Assembly: GCA_043228905.1 (NCBI GenBank)
Contig: JBHGNT010000001.1
Location: forward strand, 30,876,001 to 30,940,000
Length of the DNA stretch: 64,000 nucleotides
Source: Azolla caroliniana
Taxonomy: Eukaryota > Polypodiophyta
Direction: 5' to 3'
Shown: piece by piece, positions 63,515 to 64,000 of the stretch
Position numbering within the stretch: the stretch's first letter is position 1
How the letters are laid out: every line of letters starts with the position of its first letter
Notes under the pieces: generated by a model
What the model saw: only the letters and a program-made list of their open reading frames with translations
The model's database searches: none
What the model was told of the DNA's origin: nothing
Made by a program: the position numbers and the translations under genes

Positions 63515-63560
63515 TCCCTAACCCTAAACCGTAAACCCTAACCCTAACCCTAACCCTAAA
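63515..63560. repeat. CCCTAA telomere-like / telo-box repeats
   Basis: Six to seven CCCTAA or CCCTAAA units (one variant CCGTAAA), ending directly before the start codon at 63562. Such telo-box clusters are common in plant promoters and leaders, especially of translation-linked genes. Several units here are the 6-bp form. Confidence 0.8.
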
Positions 63561-63561
63561 C

Positions 63562-64000
63562 ATGTCTTCCCTTGTTCCACCCCCCCTTCCTCCTCCCCCT
63601 GCTAATACTGCCTTGCACGACGCGTCCTCTCCTGAATTCACCGGAACTAAGCTCATGATCTGCGCCATAATAACCCTGTGCTTGGCCCTCACCTTCCTTT
63701 CGCTTCTCCGCCTCAACGAGAGATGGCAATGGTGGACGAGCCCTAACCCTAGTGCGCAGAGGCAAGAAGGAGGTTTTACCACGAATCCAATCCTCAGGAG
63801 GATGAGGATGGAGACGCTGATGAACGAGGCGGAGAGGAGGAGGAGGAGGAGGAGGAGGGAGGATGAAAATGAAAGCAGCATGAATGATGGCCTGAGCAGC
63901 AGGGGGGGGCAGCTAGATTTGGAGTCGAACCCTAACCCTGGCCCACTCACAAGGGAGGGAGGGTACTACGCATGCCCTAACGCCATACTATGCAGGGGTC
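63562..64000 (+). CDS. Partial: unrecognised single-TM protein, runs off the window
   Basis: An open frame from ATG 63562 continues without a stop for 146 codons to the window end, so it is truncated at the 3' side. It opens with a proline-rich stretch (SLVPPPLPPPPA), then one clear hydrophobic helix at about residues 34-52 (MICAIITLCLALTFLSLL), then a basic/acidic region with eight consecutive Arg codons (AGG runs, about residues 92-99) and DEN-rich sequence. The GC content is much higher than in the surrounding spacer. The fold is not recognised. The TM-then-soluble layout would suit an ATL-type RING protein or many others, and no RING is visible yet. The opposing minus-strand frame is most likely its shadow. 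Confidence 0.45.
   Translation, partial: MSSLVPPPLPPPPANTALHDASSPEFTGTKLMICAIITLCLALTFLSLLRLNERWQWWTSPNPSAQRQEGGFTTNPILRRMRMETLMNEAERRRRRRRREDENESSMNDGLSSRGGQLDLESNPNPGPLTREGGYYACPNAILCRG

Noticed and set aside
63498-63950. 150-codon minus-strand frame at the right end
   Set aside because: It is the antisense of the plus-strand open frame from 63562, consists largely of Leu/Ser/Arg repeats, and has no upstream context.
1-64000. CRISPR arrays, bacterial operons, prophage or biosynthetic cluster
   Set aside because: All recognisable genes are spliced plant nuclear genes; the tandem repeats lack spacer structure and the genes are functionally unrelated.

Overview
This is a stretch of plant nuclear DNA, almost certainly from a flowering plant. 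The genes carry many GT-AG introns, and the products include a plant-type p300/CBP acetyltransferase (HAC), a plastid-targeted isocitrate-lyase/PEP-mutase family protein and a FANTASTIC FOUR (FAF) domain protein. The DNA between genes is AT-rich and full of microsatellites and transposon remnants. The species cannot be named from the sequence alone. All exon models were built by eye from reading frame, GT/AG sites, phase and recalled family similarity; no alignment or transcript was available.

Layout: 1-1489, HAC upstream region with a decayed ~147-bp tandem array. 1490-10087 (+), HAC1-like acetyltransferase, 15 exons, 1561 aa. 11048-12160, non-autonomous hAT transposon with an 8-bp target duplication. 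12481-19107 (-), AAAP amino-acid/GABA-type transporter, 7 exons, 438 aa. 19.2-34.8 kb, a gene-free block. It holds microsatellites, tRNA-like SINE heads, a second hAT-type element (24464-25140), a heat-shock-element cluster over a TATA box, a LINE fragment, and a decayed Ty3/Gypsy element (26006-31562) that has lost reverse transcriptase and RNase H. 34870-42702 (-), ICL/PEPM family protein, 8 exons, 517 aa, with Ty1/Copia debris in intron 2. 44236-45500 (+), uncharacterised four-TM protein, 2 exons, 243 aa. 45.5-52.2 kb, repeats, including a tRNA-Ile-like relic, a ~640-bp-spaced duplication and a long imperfect hairpin. 52248-57503 (+), LSM1, 5 exons, 125 aa. 60143-60946 (+), FAF-domain protein. 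63562 to the window end (+), the start of an unrecognised single-TM protein preceded by CCCTAA repeats.

The genes are independent plant housekeeping, transport and developmental genes and do not form a pathway or cluster. I found no convincing undescribed multi-gene system. The best leads are the two hAT-type elements with intact target duplications, the HSE+TATA promoter-like module, the RT-less Gypsy element, the in-frame 32-residue triplication in HAC, and the hairpin near 51.1 kb.
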